This document shows positions 44,560-53,807 of a stretch of DNA of 64,000 nt, piece by piece. Position numbers and translations under genes: made by a program. Source of the DNA: Candidatus Jettenia caeni (lineage in GTDB: Bacteria > Planctomycetota > Brocadiia > Brocadiales > Brocadiaceae); contig BAFH01000003.1 in NCBI GenBank assembly GCA_000296795.1, positions 1,364,401 through 1,428,400 on the forward strand, written 5' to 3'. The notes under the pieces are model-generated. The model did not search any database and was not told where the DNA came from. It worked only from the letters and a program-made list of their open reading frames with translations. The number at the start of each line of letters is the position of its first letter. Within the stretch, counting starts at the first letter, position 1.

Positions 44560-45312
44560 GTGAATAGGATATCTTGCAAGATTTTCTCATTAAAAGGATT
44601 TTTTGCATATCTGGTTATTTTTTTAGCCATGTATTGTATTGTTATGTATGGTTATGTTTCTGCGGAAGGACAGACAAACTATAGTAAGGATTTTTTTGAT
44701 CGTGTAGAACCAATAAAAATGAAAGACCCTTTAGCTGTTGTACTTGGGGCAATGGAGAAGGGGGAGGTTTTTACCTTTACGTATGCTGATGCCGTAAAAT
44801 CTGCAGGGCATTCTTGCCCGGCAGTTGCTGGCGCCTATAAGTCTACTCAAATGGTGTTGAAGTCCCTGTATGGTGATGAAGTGCCGGTAAGAGGAAATAT
44901 AAAAGTTACTTTTAAGGGGGAAGTTAATTATAAGGTAAATGGACCAATATCACAAATAGTAACGCTCATAACAGGGGCTTCCGGTGAAAATGGATTCAAA
45001 GGGCTTGGGCCTGCCGGAAAATACGGAAGGTATAATTTAATGGTTTTTGATAGGGAGCAATCACCTGATCCCAGGGCAGTTTGCTCTATAATATTTCAAA
45101 GAACTGATAGCGGGAAAGCGGTAGAAGTAACGTATTATGTTGAACCGATATCAGGTAGTGAGCGGATGGATAAGCTTATGCCTCTGGTAATTTCTGGTAA
45201 AGCTTCTGAGGATGAATCGAGGGAATTTGGTATCCTATGGCAGGAACGTGTAAAAACTATTCTTTTAAATCCACCGCAGGGTACGTTCCTGATAAAGGAG
45301 TTGAAGGAATAG
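44560..45312 (+). CDS. Exported FmdE-like protein (GTG start)
   Basis: 250 residues. The GTG at 44560 has AAAGGAG eight bases before it; an in-frame ATG at 44542 overlaps that site and would add six residues. An N-terminal signal segment (LKGFFAYLVIFLAMYCIVMYGYVSAEG) precedes a domain with SAGHSCPAVAGAYKSTQMVLKSLYGDEVPVRGNIKVTFKGE, resembling FmdE proteins (PF02663 type), which carry a His-X-Cys-Pro metal site. Formylmethanofuran dehydrogenase itself is not implied. Divergent from mqnA; function unknown. Confidence 0.6.
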   Translation: MNRISCKIFSLKGFFAYLVIFLAMYCIVMYGYVSAEGQTNYSKDFFDRVEPIKMKDPLAVVLGAMEKGEVFTFTYADAVKSAGHSCPAVAGAYKSTQMVLKSLYGDEVPVRGNIKVTFKGEVNYKVNGPISQIVTLITGASGENGFKGLGPAGKYGRYNLMVFDREQSPDPRAVCSIIFQRTDSGKAVEVTYYVEPISGSERMDKLMPLVISGKASEDESREFGILWQERVKTILLNPPQGTFLIKELKE

Positions 45313-45355
45313 ATTGTATAGGAATTTCCATTTTCATGAAGCGGGTTTGCGGTAG

Positions 45356-45386
45356 GGCGGATTAAGCGGAGCGAATCCGCCTTTTT
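45356..45386 (+). terminator. Terminator after the FmdE-like gene
   Basis: GGCGGATT and AATCCGCC form an 8-pair stem around a 10-base loop and are followed by TTTTT. It lies about 45 bases after the stop. Confidence 0.75.
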
Positions 45387-45677
45387 GTAAATATCAATAA
45401 TTTTATGAGAATTATGGTAACATAATAGTTTTTTAAAAAAATACCGTGAACAGCTCCGTTGGGAGCGAAATATTTACAGACAAATCATTCTGCCACAATC
45501 CAGCTCCATCGGAGCGACATGGTGTTGCTGTGTTTCACATGCCGCTCCGATGGAGCTAAGGTTTTGTATACCACATGTTTCTATAAACATTTCATCCCTA
45601 TGAGGGTATTTTTCAAAAACTACGTGGATATGAGTTCAAAAACTACGGTGTTACGAGTTACGGAACATTAAATTTAA

Positions 45678-45714
45678 AAGGCGCTTTTGTATCATATCGA
45701 TACAAAAGCGCCTT
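45678..45714. terminator. Bidirectional terminator-like hairpin
   Basis: AAGGCGCTTTTGTATC and its exact 16-bp complement separated by five bases, flanked by A/T runs on both sides. It probably ends the transcript of the minus-strand gene at 45763-46068. Confidence 0.75.
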
Positions 45715-45762
45715 AAATTTTATAATATCTATTTTTTGGTAAATTATAAAATGCGTGTTTTC

Positions 45763-46068
45763 TTAGTGATGATGATGTTCTGTTTTCTCACAGCATTTTT
45801 CATTTCCTTCTTTACAACCCTTTTTAAATGTGGCCTCACAACCTTTGCAACATAACGTAACCGTTTTTCCTTCGCATTCCACCGATATTCCTTTATCTTT
45901 TTCAACAACTTTTCCACAAACAACACATTTATTTTCCGCTCTTTCAGAAGCGGAAGCCTCTTTACTGCCACAACAACCTTCACCTGCAGAGGTGGTTTTA
46001 ATAGCATAAGAGGTAATTAATGCACAGGTAATTCCCACAACACTGAAAAAATATCCAATACGCTTCAT
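45763..46068 (-). CDS. Small exported Cys/His-rich metal-binding protein
   Basis: 101 residues. Signal peptide (KRIGYFFSVVGITCALITSYAIKTTSAG), then GEGCCGSK, then a YHS/TRASH-like metal motif CVVCGKVVEKDKGISVECEGKTVTLCCKGCEATFKKGC, and a tail with CC and four terminal histidines. This is the look of a periplasmic copper or heavy-metal binding protein. AAAGGAGAAAAGAG gives a clear ribosome site. No transport or regulatory partner is adjacent. Confidence 0.65.
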   Translation of the reverse strand: MKRIGYFFSVVGITCALITSYAIKTTSAGEGCCGSKEASASERAENKCVVCGKVVEKDKGISVECEGKTVTLCCKGCEATFKKGCKEGNEKCCEKTEHHHH

Positions 46069-46201
46069 CTCTTTTCTCCTTTCAAAATAGTAACTTATCT
46101 ATGATACAGATATAATAAATTCTACCTACTATAAAGTATTTTAGTTGCTAATAAAAACAAAATTATATCCCCGAAAGTTTCAAAATTCTCAAATTCTTAA
46201 C

Positions 46202-47110
46202 TTAACCTATTGATGTACGATTTCTTCCGGAAATCTTGCTACAGTACATAAGCTTATCAGACCGTTCCAATAATGTGTTTACTGTATCATCCGGTTGCGC
46301 AATTGTAGCGCCAATAGAGATAGTAACCTGGATAATATCTGATCCTATAGAAAAACTGGAATATCCAACAAGGGCATGAAGTTTCTTTGAAATAAAATGC
46401 AATCGTTCTTTATCAACATTTGGAGTGATTGCGATAAATTCTTCTCCACCCCAGCGGCCTACAATATCAGATGTCCTAACAGAATGTAATAGTGTCTTCG
46501 TTACCATTTTTAATACCTTATCTCCAACACTATGGCCATATGCATCGTTTATTTTCTTGAAGTGATCAATATCCATGAAGAAAATTCCAAAAGATCTGCC
46601 GTATCGGCACAATTCATCCAATTTGCTTTGTATGTTCATCTCGATATAGCGTCTGTTTGCCAACTCTGTAAGTGGGTCGAGTAATGCCATTTTCTCAAGG
46701 TCTTTAATTCTCTGATTAATGAGAAGCTTTGGTGTATTGTCACTGAATATTTCAACTGCCCCGGTAATATGTTCGTTTGAGTCGAGAAGTGGCGCTGTAC
46801 GTACGAAAACAGGTATCCGATGCCCTTTTTTGTGTTGGATATATACTTCTACTTCGCGGGGTCTATAATCCCTTATTGTTTCAAACAACGGACATGCCGT
46901 TGTATAAAATTTAATACCACACGTATCAACATGATTGAGCACAGTATCGACACATCGTTTTCCTACTACCTCAGAACTCATATATCCGGTAATTTTTTCT
47001 GCCCCTTTATTCCAGTAAAGAATCTTTCTTGTACAATCAACAAAGTAAACCCCATCACACAGGATTTCCAGGAGATGTTTATATAGATTATTATCTACTG
47101 ATGCTGTCAT
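46202..47110 (-). CDS. PAS-GGDEF diguanylate cyclase
   Basis: 302 residues. A PAS domain (about 8-125; VYFVDCTRKILYWNKGAEKITGY) is followed by a linker helix and a GGDEF domain (about 143-302). The active site RWGGEEF is at 219-225 and the inhibitory I-site RTSD at 212-215, five residues ahead, so an active and feedback-controlled c-di-GMP synthase is predicted. Asp-containing FFMDIDHFKKINDAYGH also intact. No membrane helix, so cytoplasmic. The gene follows the SUMF1-like gene on the same strand with a 39-base gap. Confidence 0.92.
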   Translation of the reverse strand: MTASVDNNLYKHLLEILCDGVYFVDCTRKILYWNKGAEKITGYMSSEVVGKRCVDTVLNHVDTCGIKFYTTACPLFETIRDYRPREVEVYIQHKKGHRIPVFVRTAPLLDSNEHITGAVEIFSDNTPKLLINQRIKDLEKMALLDPLTELANRRYIEMNIQSKLDELCRYGRSFGIFFMDIDHFKKINDAYGHSVGDKVLKMVTKTLLHSVRTSDIVGRWGGEEFIAITPNVDKERLHFISKKLHALVGYSSFSIGSDIIQVTISIGATIAQPDDTVNTLLERSDKLMYCSKISGRNRTSIG

Positions 47111-47149
47111 TCGAATGTATTCAATATAGACGGAGTTTTCAGGTAATTC

Positions 47150-48526
47150 TTACTTTTTCTCTTTTATATCACTTGCACAGCGAAACCCTAACGCCTGGTT
47201 AAACAAATCAGGTTGTTCCGATTTTCTCGTGTTAGTTCGTACCTGGAATGGCTGAGAAAAACGAGACCCTCCCCGTATTACCCGTCTGATGCCGTTATCA
47301 GGACCTTTAGGGTTTTGATGTGGGGATTCAGCGTAGTACGTATTCAGATACCAATCTGCACACCACTCATGAACGCTGCCGGCCATATCGTAGCAGCCGT
47401 AAATACTCTTTCCACTTTCTACACTTCCCACGGGTTTGGGGTCTCCGCTGAGATTGCATCGGGCGGGATTCCACTCATTTCCCCAGGGAAACTTTCTTCC
47501 ATCCAATCCCCGCGCTGCCTTTTCCCATTCAGCCTCGGTAGGTAACCGTTTCCCTGCCCAGGCAGCATACGCATAGGCATCATACCAGTCAATTCTGACA
47601 ATAGGGTAATCCGGAACGTTATAGTACTCGTTTTCCCAGAATCTTGGGGTATGATCTTTCCCACTGGGTTCTCCCTTAAAACATTTGCTATGATCGTTTG
47701 TCTTTTTCATATATTCTAAAAATTCCCAGTATTGGGCATTTGTTACTTCATAGCGGTCAATTTTAAATGCATCCAAATAGACCTTATGTTCCGGAAATGC
47801 ATCTTCTCTGGCTTCATTCGTTCCCATAGTAAACTCGCCTGCCGGTATGGTAACGCTTCCATATTTTTGCTTCTGCTCAATCAACGCCTTCCTCATGGTC
47901 TCATCCCGATTTTTGAAAGTATCCCGAAGATGTTTTTGCTTCTCCATCGCTTGTTTTAGAATGATGATATAACTTTGTACCTCCGTGAGATCGGTAGCAT
48001 CCGGTGCGAGTACGATATACTTTTGTAAATGCTGTATTGCCTTTTCAGCGTTTCCCAATTTGCCATAAACCCAACCCATGTTATAATGAAGCGCCGGAAA
48101 ATCAGAAAACATTTCTTCCGCTTTTTTATATGACTCTATCGCTAAATCATATGATTCGGCATCGCAATGGTCATTGCCTTCTTTATAATATTTTTTAGCA
48201 AGTTCTTTTTTGTTTTCTATAGTGTCTGTTTCCTGAAGAGGAGATACCTCAGAAGGTGAAACAAGTTTCTTTCCGTGTTCTTTACAGAATTTCTCTCCCG
48301 GAGCCCCTTCTTTATTGCAATCCGGGCATACCATCTTTACTGGTATCTCTACTAATTTTGATCCGTCTTCAGCGCAAAATTTTGTCTTTTCTGAATACAC
48401 CTTATTACATGCCGGGCATTTTTTTGTTGTTGCAGGTGAAGTAGATATCTCGGCGTGAAGACCTGAGATCGAAATAAAATATGATACCATGATGTAAAAT
48501 ACAGGGATATAAAATATTTTTTTCAT
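47150..48526 (-). CDS. Exported zinc-ribbon/TPR/SUMF1-like protein lacking the FGE cysteines
   Basis: 458 residues. Signal peptide (1-25), two zinc-ribbon-like units (CPACNKVYSEKTKFCAEDG and CPDCNKEGAPGEKFCKEHG, about 37-87), TPR repeats (about 108-185), then a formylglycine-generating-enzyme fold (about 222-455): GEFTMGTNEAREDAFPEHKVYLDAFKIDRYEVTNAQY, RLPTEAEWEKAARG, GSVHEWCADWY and RRVIRGGSRF. Where true FGE has the two copper-binding cysteines after the RGGS motif, this protein has RFSQPFQVRT, so oxidation of sulfatases is unlikely. Role unknown. Confidence 0.8.
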   Translation of the reverse strand: MKKIFYIPVFYIMVSYFISISGLHAEISTSPATTKKCPACNKVYSEKTKFCAEDGSKLVEIPVKMVCPDCNKEGAPGEKFCKEHGKKLVSPSEVSPLQETDTIENKKELAKKYYKEGNDHCDAESYDLAIESYKKAEEMFSDFPALHYNMGWVYGKLGNAEKAIQHLQKYIVLAPDATDLTEVQSYIIILKQAMEKQKHLRDTFKNRDETMRKALIEQKQKYGSVTIPAGEFTMGTNEAREDAFPEHKVYLDAFKIDRYEVTNAQYWEFLEYMKKTNDHSKCFKGEPSGKDHTPRFWENEYYNVPDYPIVRIDWYDAYAYAAWAGKRLPTEAEWEKAARGLDGRKFPWGNEWNPARCNLSGDPKPVGSVESGKSIYGCYDMAGSVHEWCADWYLNTYYAESPHQNPKGPDNGIRRVIRGGSRFSQPFQVRTNTRKSEQPDLFNQALGFRCASDIKEKK

Positions 48527-48624
48527 GAATTCCTTACCTTAATGCCAAAACTTAACCGTAAAAATACTGAACTATTGAAAAACTATTCCTTGGAATCTGA
48601 GGAGATGAAAGATCTCTTATCTTC

Positions 48625-51315
48625 TCACATTCTACACTCAAGATCGTGCAAAATGAGTTTTACCTTACCAATCTGGTCTAACAATTCCTTCTGGCGATTC
48701 TGTTCCATTGCTACAACATGAGCGGGCGCCCTTGCAACAAAATTTTGATTTTCCAGCTTACGCCTTACCACGAGTAAATGGTCTTCCAGTTGTTTTAAAT
48801 GTTTTAGTTGCCGCTCTTTTTCAGCCATCGGGTCTATAATACCTGCAAGTGGCACAAATGCTTGTATTTGTCCAATAACTTCACAAGCAGAGTTAATGGG
48901 TTTCGTAAGATTTTTACCAATCTCTAAATGCTCAAGGTTGGCCATTCGCCTAAGGAGATCTGTATGCTCTTTCAATCCGAACTCACCATTTTCTGAAAAG
49001 GAGATCACAGCATTCAATTTTTGCTTTTCCATGATATTCATCTTACTCCGTATATTCCGAATAGCACGGATAATATCCTGCAGGATGACCATGGTTTTTT
49101 CGATATGATTTCCATATTGTTTTGTCGCCATGGGCCAGATATTACAGATAATGGCCTTACCGTGTATATCATCCCCGATATCAATTTTATTTTCAGAAAT
49201 AGTTTGCTTTAAATTTTGCCATAATTCTTCGGTAATAAAAGGAATAAAAGGATGTAATATACGGAGCATTTGATTAAATACCCTTGCCAATACTGTTTGT
49301 GCCACCTTTTTATCTCTGGGACTTACCGGCTCATAGAGGCGAGCTTTAACGATTTCCAGGTACCAATCGCAGAAGGAGTGCCACATAAAATCGTAGATTT
49401 TCATGGCCGCATCATTAAACTTGAATTGTTCTAGAGATGAAGTACAGGCCTCAATTGTTGCATCTAACCGGTTGAGTATCCATGTGTCTTCAAATTGATA
49501 ATCTCCGGGTTCAATGGTAATCTCTTTCGGACATTCTTCTTCTAAATTCATCATAACAAACCGTGCTGCATTCCAGAGTTTGTTCGTAAAGTTACGACCC
49601 ATCTCAAATTTGCTTTCCGAAAGTTTTATATCCTGGCCTTCCGTGGTTAGGATAATAATCGAAAATCGCACAGCATCTGCTCCATAGGTGTCAATCATAG
49701 CAAGGGGGTCAATGCCGTTTCCCAGCGATTTGCTCATTTTCCTTCCCTGTTCATCGAGGATTGTACCGTGGATGTAGACATTGGAGAAAGGGACTTGATG
49801 CATCATTTCGAGTCCCATCATAACCATTCGGGCTACCCAGAAATAGATAATTCCCCGGTCAGTAACAAGGGTAGACGTAGGGTAGTAATACAGCAATTCA
49901 GGCGTTTCCTTAGGCCACCCCATTGTGGAAAAAGGCCATAGAGCAGAACTGAACCATGTATCAAGTACATCTTCATCTTGTTTCAATTGAGTACTACCAC
50001 ATTTTGAACATTTCATGGGCGTTTCACGTGCTACTGTGGTTGCCCTGCACTCCTGACAATACCAGGCGGGAATACGGTGTCCCCACCAGATCTGTCTTGA
50101 GATACACCAATCCCGGACATTTTCCAGCCAACTTAAGTATATCTTTTCCCATCGACCAGGGAAGAATGTTATAGACTTTTCCTGTGTTGCCTTTATCGCT
50201 GCATCTGCAAGGGGACGCATCTTTACAAACCACTGATCAGAGATATAAGGTTCAATGACGGTATGGCACCGGTAACAATGTCCAACTGAATGCTTATGAG
50301 GGACGACATTTTCAATGTATTTTTTCAATTTTAATTCTTCTATCAGAGCATTCCTGCACTCAAAACGGTCCAGTCCTTCGTAATCGCCTGCATTCTCATT
50401 CATAATCCCATTCTCATGCATAATAACAATGGAGGTTAACGTATGGCGTTTGCCAATCTCAAAGTCATTAGGATCGTGAGCAGGTGTAACTTTAACTGCA
50501 CCGGTTCCAAAAGATGGGTCTACAAAATCATCGGCAATAATTGGCAATTCCCGCCCGATAATAGGGAGGGTAAGGATTTCACCTATCATATCCTTAAAGC
50601 GGCCATCTTTCGGGTTAACGGCTACGGCAACATCACCCAGCATGGTTTCAGGGCGTGTTGTTGCTACGATAAAATAGAGATGCGGCGCGTCTCTGAACGG
50701 ATATTTTATATACCACAGATTCCCCTCATGTTCTTCATGCTCAACCTCATCATCGGCTAAGGCTGTACAGCATCGGGGACACCAGTTAATCATGTATTTG
50801 CCTTTATAGATTAAGCCTTTCTCAAACAATCGCACGAATGCTTCTTTTACTGCAGTTGAGAGGCCTTCATCCATCGTAAATCTTTCCCGGTTCCAATCGC
50901 ATGAGCTTCCCAGTTTTTTCAACTGTTTAATAATAGTTGAGCCGTACTGATTTTTCCATTTCCAGACCTCTTCTATAAAACGTTCCCGTCCCAGATGCTC
51001 ACGCTTTTTGTGTTTAGCTGCTAATTCCCTTTCAACTACATTTTGGGTAGCAATGCCCGCATGGTCCGTACCAGGCATCCACAGGGTGTTGTATCCCTGC
51101 ATGCGTCTCCATCGGATCAAAATATCTTGAATAATATTGTTTAAGGCGTGTCCCATATGAAGCACACCAGTAATATTTGGAGGAGGAATGACAATAGTAT
51201 ATGGTTTCTGGGAAGGGTTTGGTTCACTATGAAAAAACCCTTTTTCCTCCCAAAACTGATACCATTTGTCGTCTATCTCTTTTGGGTTGTATTGTGTTGA
51301 CAGTTTTGTCCGCAT
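48625..51315 (-). CDS. valS: Valyl-tRNA synthetase
   Basis: 896 residues. Class I signatures: HIGH form PPPNITGVLHMGHALNN (about 44-60) and KMSKS form DEQGRKMSKSLGNGIDP. The editing domain (TTRPETMLGDVAVAVNP, GTGAVKVTPAHDPNDFEIG) and the C-terminal coiled-coil tRNA-binding arm (DPMAEKERQLKHLKQLEDHLLVVRRKLENQNFVARAPAHVV) are complete. Zinc-type cysteines occur at CQECRATTV..CSKCG. It charges tRNA-Val. Confidence 0.97.
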   Translation of the reverse strand: MRTKLSTQYNPKEIDDKWYQFWEEKGFFHSEPNPSQKPYTIVIPPPNITGVLHMGHALNNIIQDILIRWRRMQGYNTLWMPGTDHAGIATQNVVERELAAKHKKREHLGRERFIEEVWKWKNQYGSTIIKQLKKLGSSCDWNRERFTMDEGLSTAVKEAFVRLFEKGLIYKGKYMINWCPRCCTALADDEVEHEEHEGNLWYIKYPFRDAPHLYFIVATTRPETMLGDVAVAVNPKDGRFKDMIGEILTLPIIGRELPIIADDFVDPSFGTGAVKVTPAHDPNDFEIGKRHTLTSIVIMHENGIMNENAGDYEGLDRFECRNALIEELKLKKYIENVVPHKHSVGHCYRCHTVIEPYISDQWFVKMRPLADAAIKATQEKSITFFPGRWEKIYLSWLENVRDWCISRQIWWGHRIPAWYCQECRATTVARETPMKCSKCGSTQLKQDEDVLDTWFSSALWPFSTMGWPKETPELLYYYPTSTLVTDRGIIYFWVARMVMMGLEMMHQVPFSNVYIHGTILDEQGRKMSKSLGNGIDPLAMIDTYGADAVRFSIIILTTEGQDIKLSESKFEMGRNFTNKLWNAARFVMMNLEEECPKEITIEPGDYQFEDTWILNRLDATIEACTSSLEQFKFNDAAMKIYDFMWHSFCDWYLEIVKARLYEPVSPRDKKVAQTVLARVFNQMLRILHPFIPFITEELWQNLKQTISENKIDIGDDIHGKAIICNIWPMATKQYGNHIEKTMVILQDIIRAIRNIRSKMNIMEKQKLNAVISFSENGEFGLKEHTDLLRRMANLEHLEIGKNLTKPINSACEVIGQIQAFVPLAGIIDPMAEKERQLKHLKQLEDHLLVVRRKLENQNFVARAPAHVVAMEQNRQKELLDQIGKVKLILHDLECRM

Positions 51316-51408
51316 GGTTTTTATTTTGTAACCTTTTCGTCAGAAATATATACAAATCTCCGTAAATAATAAACAATCATTGTATTGAATAAGCCTCTCA
51401 TATTCAAG

Positions 51409-53538
51409 TTATTCTATTTCAAAAAGAGTGACTGAATAGGTGATCTTAGTCCCGCCACGCTCAATCTCCACATTACAGGTATCGCCAAACTGTTTTGTTT
51501 GTAAATAACGGACCAGATCCATGACATTTTTTGCTACTCTTCCATCAATTGATAAGATACTATCGCCTACCATGAAACCCGCCTTTTCAGCAGGACTGTT
51601 CTGGCCTATTTCCTGGATAACTAATTTATCATCGCTTGTTTTTTGAAGTTGTACTCCCAGGTATACCATCTTTTTTTCCTTTTCGACCGGTGGGATAGCC
51701 CAAACAAAATCGGCTGGTTCCAGGGGAATTTCTGTTGAAAACAAGTCTTGATTACCCGTCGGTTTTCCCTCAGTGAATTCGGCCGGATAGATGGTGTAAT
51801 AGGGGAGAGGAGTGCGGCGAAACACCCTTTTCGGGATTCCAAAATCATACACAATATGACCATTCCCTACAAAGGTGAGAAACTTCTTATCTTTCCCTTC
51901 CCATGAGGATAAATAATCTACAATCGTCTGAGCCATGTATTCCTCCCATAAAGATTGTATATCATTATATCTTTCAAAATCTGTTGAACTGCTTACATGT
52001 TCCATAATGGCTTTTTTCAAATAGATTCTATGAAAGAAATCGGTTGTATCAATTTCCGGCAATTTTTTTTTCTCTTCCTCGCTCAAATTTTTCAGCCCCT
52101 TATTGTGCAGCATTTTTACCAATTCCTTAGGCGCGTTCAGGGCGATTATGGGGATTTTCTTTTCTCGGGCGAAACCAAAGATATCTTTATACAAAGAATA
52201 ATCATATCCCCACTCTTTATCCCATCGTGTATCCTCAAGAAATTTCTCCTCGTCAATTTCTCCTGCAATCCACTGGTCTAAAAAAGGTTGGTATGGTCTT
52301 GTAAACATCTCCATACCAATGGCTATGTTACTCCCAAATTTCTCATAGTATGCCTGAAGCACCTTTAGCTGCACCTGATGGGCTGCCTTGTTTGCATGGG
52401 TTTCGCCAACGTAGAGCACGCTTGCACAATCAAAAAAACGGGCAAGGTCAGAAAATTGTACCTTTTCACCCGTTGGGATATGGACAATATCATGGTGAGC
52501 GACCTGTGATGGGAAGTTTTTTAATCTATCTGCTTCTGAAAAGGCGTACATAGGTAATAAAAAATTACTTGTTAAAAGAAATAATATGGTTTTGGAAAAA
52601 CCCTTCATCCAAAGATGTTTAGCAAGACTCTTCATGACCTTAAAGGTATTAAATCCTATTGGCACGAGTTTTGGAAGTATAAAATCCGATATCTTCACGG
52701 TGGATAATGATTTGCCAAAAATCTCTATGTTAGTCATATTTTGTTCTCCTATGTTATGTAGCTTGGCAGCTTTTAGAAGAGGCGCCTGAGATGGTGAAAC
52801 GCAGAGGACCTCTGCCAGGACACGGTCAATGGCGATGCAGTCAATACCTCCGAGGATTAAAGAAACCTGTCTGGGTGTTCCACCCGTTGGCCCATGTTTT
52901 TCCATAGCCATAACGGCATCCACGATGGTAAAAGTAGGTTTCACAGCCTGGTAATTTGCCAGGAGCATTTCTGTATACCAGCTCAGGTCATCATGCGACT
53001 GAAGATGCCGCCATGCCTTTCTCTTGCCGCTGACGCATCCGTACATATTCTTCACTGCGGCAGTATAGAGCAATTGTACATGGGCTTTCAGTTTGGGAAG
53101 GTTTATGATGGCATCTGCATCCAATGCCTTACCAGAAACGGTGAGTGAAAATGATTTTCCTCCGCATTTTGTTTTTATCCTGCGTGGCATATTAAGTTCG
53201 ATAATCTCGATACCATGCTCCTTTGCAAAGTGGTCAAGACCTATCCGCCTTGCAATTTTTGAGACAGAACCAAAAGCAGGGCTATCGCCAATAATGGGTG
53301 TGGTCTCCATCTCCAGTATCTTTTTGGCTATCACTTCTATGATTATAGGATGAGTAACCGCACATTCTTCAGGCGTGCTCTCTTTTATAAAATTTGGTTT
53401 TAATAATACCCGTGTTCCCTTTTTTATAATGCTCTGGATACCGCCAAAATGCTGAAAGATCTGATCGATAGCGGAAATGACCTTTTCTTTATCATAATCC
53501 TCGCAGTAAACAATAGATACGCCTGTCGTACGTGTCAT
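51409..53538 (-). CDS. Fusion protein: DUF362 + membrane segment + ChaN-like domain + PDZ
   Basis: 709 residues in one open frame. Residues 1-290: DUF362 (RVLLKPNFIKES, NLPKLKAHVQLLYTAAVKNMYGCVSG, VDAVMAMEKHGPTGGTPRQVSLIL). Residues about 311-334: a signal-peptide-like hydrophobic stretch (MKGFSKTILFLLTSNFLLPMYAFS). Residues about 350-600: ChaN/haem-binding-uptake-like (PF04187 type) domain with SVLYVGETHANKAAHQVQLKVLQ, GMEMFTRPYQPFLDQW and FLTFVGNGHIVYDFGIP. Residues about 623-705: PDZ domain (YLGVQLQKTS..IGQNSPAEKAGFMVGDSILSIDG). The DUF362 part should be cytoplasmic and the rest outside. An internal ATG at 52608 would make the second half a separate exported protein but has no ribosome site. 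Function unknown. Confidence 0.78.
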   Translation of the reverse strand: MTRTTGVSIVYCEDYDKEKVISAIDQIFQHFGGIQSIIKKGTRVLLKPNFIKESTPEECAVTHPIIIEVIAKKILEMETTPIIGDSPAFGSVSKIARRIGLDHFAKEHGIEIIELNMPRRIKTKCGGKSFSLTVSGKALDADAIINLPKLKAHVQLLYTAAVKNMYGCVSGKRKAWRHLQSHDDLSWYTEMLLANYQAVKPTFTIVDAVMAMEKHGPTGGTPRQVSLILGGIDCIAIDRVLAEVLCVSPSQAPLLKAAKLHNIGEQNMTNIEIFGKSLSTVKISDFILPKLVPIGFNTFKVMKSLAKHLWMKGFSKTILFLLTSNFLLPMYAFSEADRLKNFPSQVAHHDIVHIPTGEKVQFSDLARFFDCASVLYVGETHANKAAHQVQLKVLQAYYEKFGSNIAIGMEMFTRPYQPFLDQWIAGEIDEEKFLEDTRWDKEWGYDYSLYKDIFGFAREKKIPIIALNAPKELVKMLHNKGLKNLSEEEKKKLPEIDTTDFFHRIYLKKAIMEHVSSSTDFERYNDIQSLWEEYMAQTIVDYLSSWEGKDKKFLTFVGNGHIVYDFGIPKRVFRRTPLPYYTIYPAEFTEGKPTGNQDLFSTEIPLEPADFVWAIPPVEKEKKMVYLGVQLQKTSDDKLVIQEIGQNSPAEKAGFMVGDSILSIDGRVAKNVMDLVRYLQTKQFGDTCNVEIERGGTKITYSVTLFEIE

Positions 53539-53807
53539 ACATGAACCTGAAATGATACTTTTATGATATACAGCAAAATTGAATTACAACTACTATACTA
53601 TTTTTTTGTTGTTAATCAAATATTTTGCTAAAAATGACTTTTTTGTTAATTATAATGAGAAATGAGTATTATCGGTACGTGCCGGAAGAGTAAGGTTACT
53701 ATTATTTTTCCGATAAGATTTATTCCTCATGAGAGTATAATGAAAACAGTGCAAGGTTATGGCCTCAGCCATCTTATTATTCCCTTTATCTTTTGAAAAG
53801 GAGACTT

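Larger units (their letters stand above)
45313..45762. repeat. Intergenic cluster of REP-like palindromes
   Basis: 450 bases between the FmdE-like gene and the small Cys/His-rich gene; no gene recognised. It contains three copies of an AGCTCCRTYGGAGCG-type palindrome at about 45452-45467, 45502-45521 and (inverted) 45538-45557. The last two match at 19 of 20 positions and form a hairpin with a 16-base loop. Such inverted pairs are typical of REP/BIME elements mobilised by RAYT (TnpA-REP) enzymes; no such gene is in the window. Confidence 0.75.
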
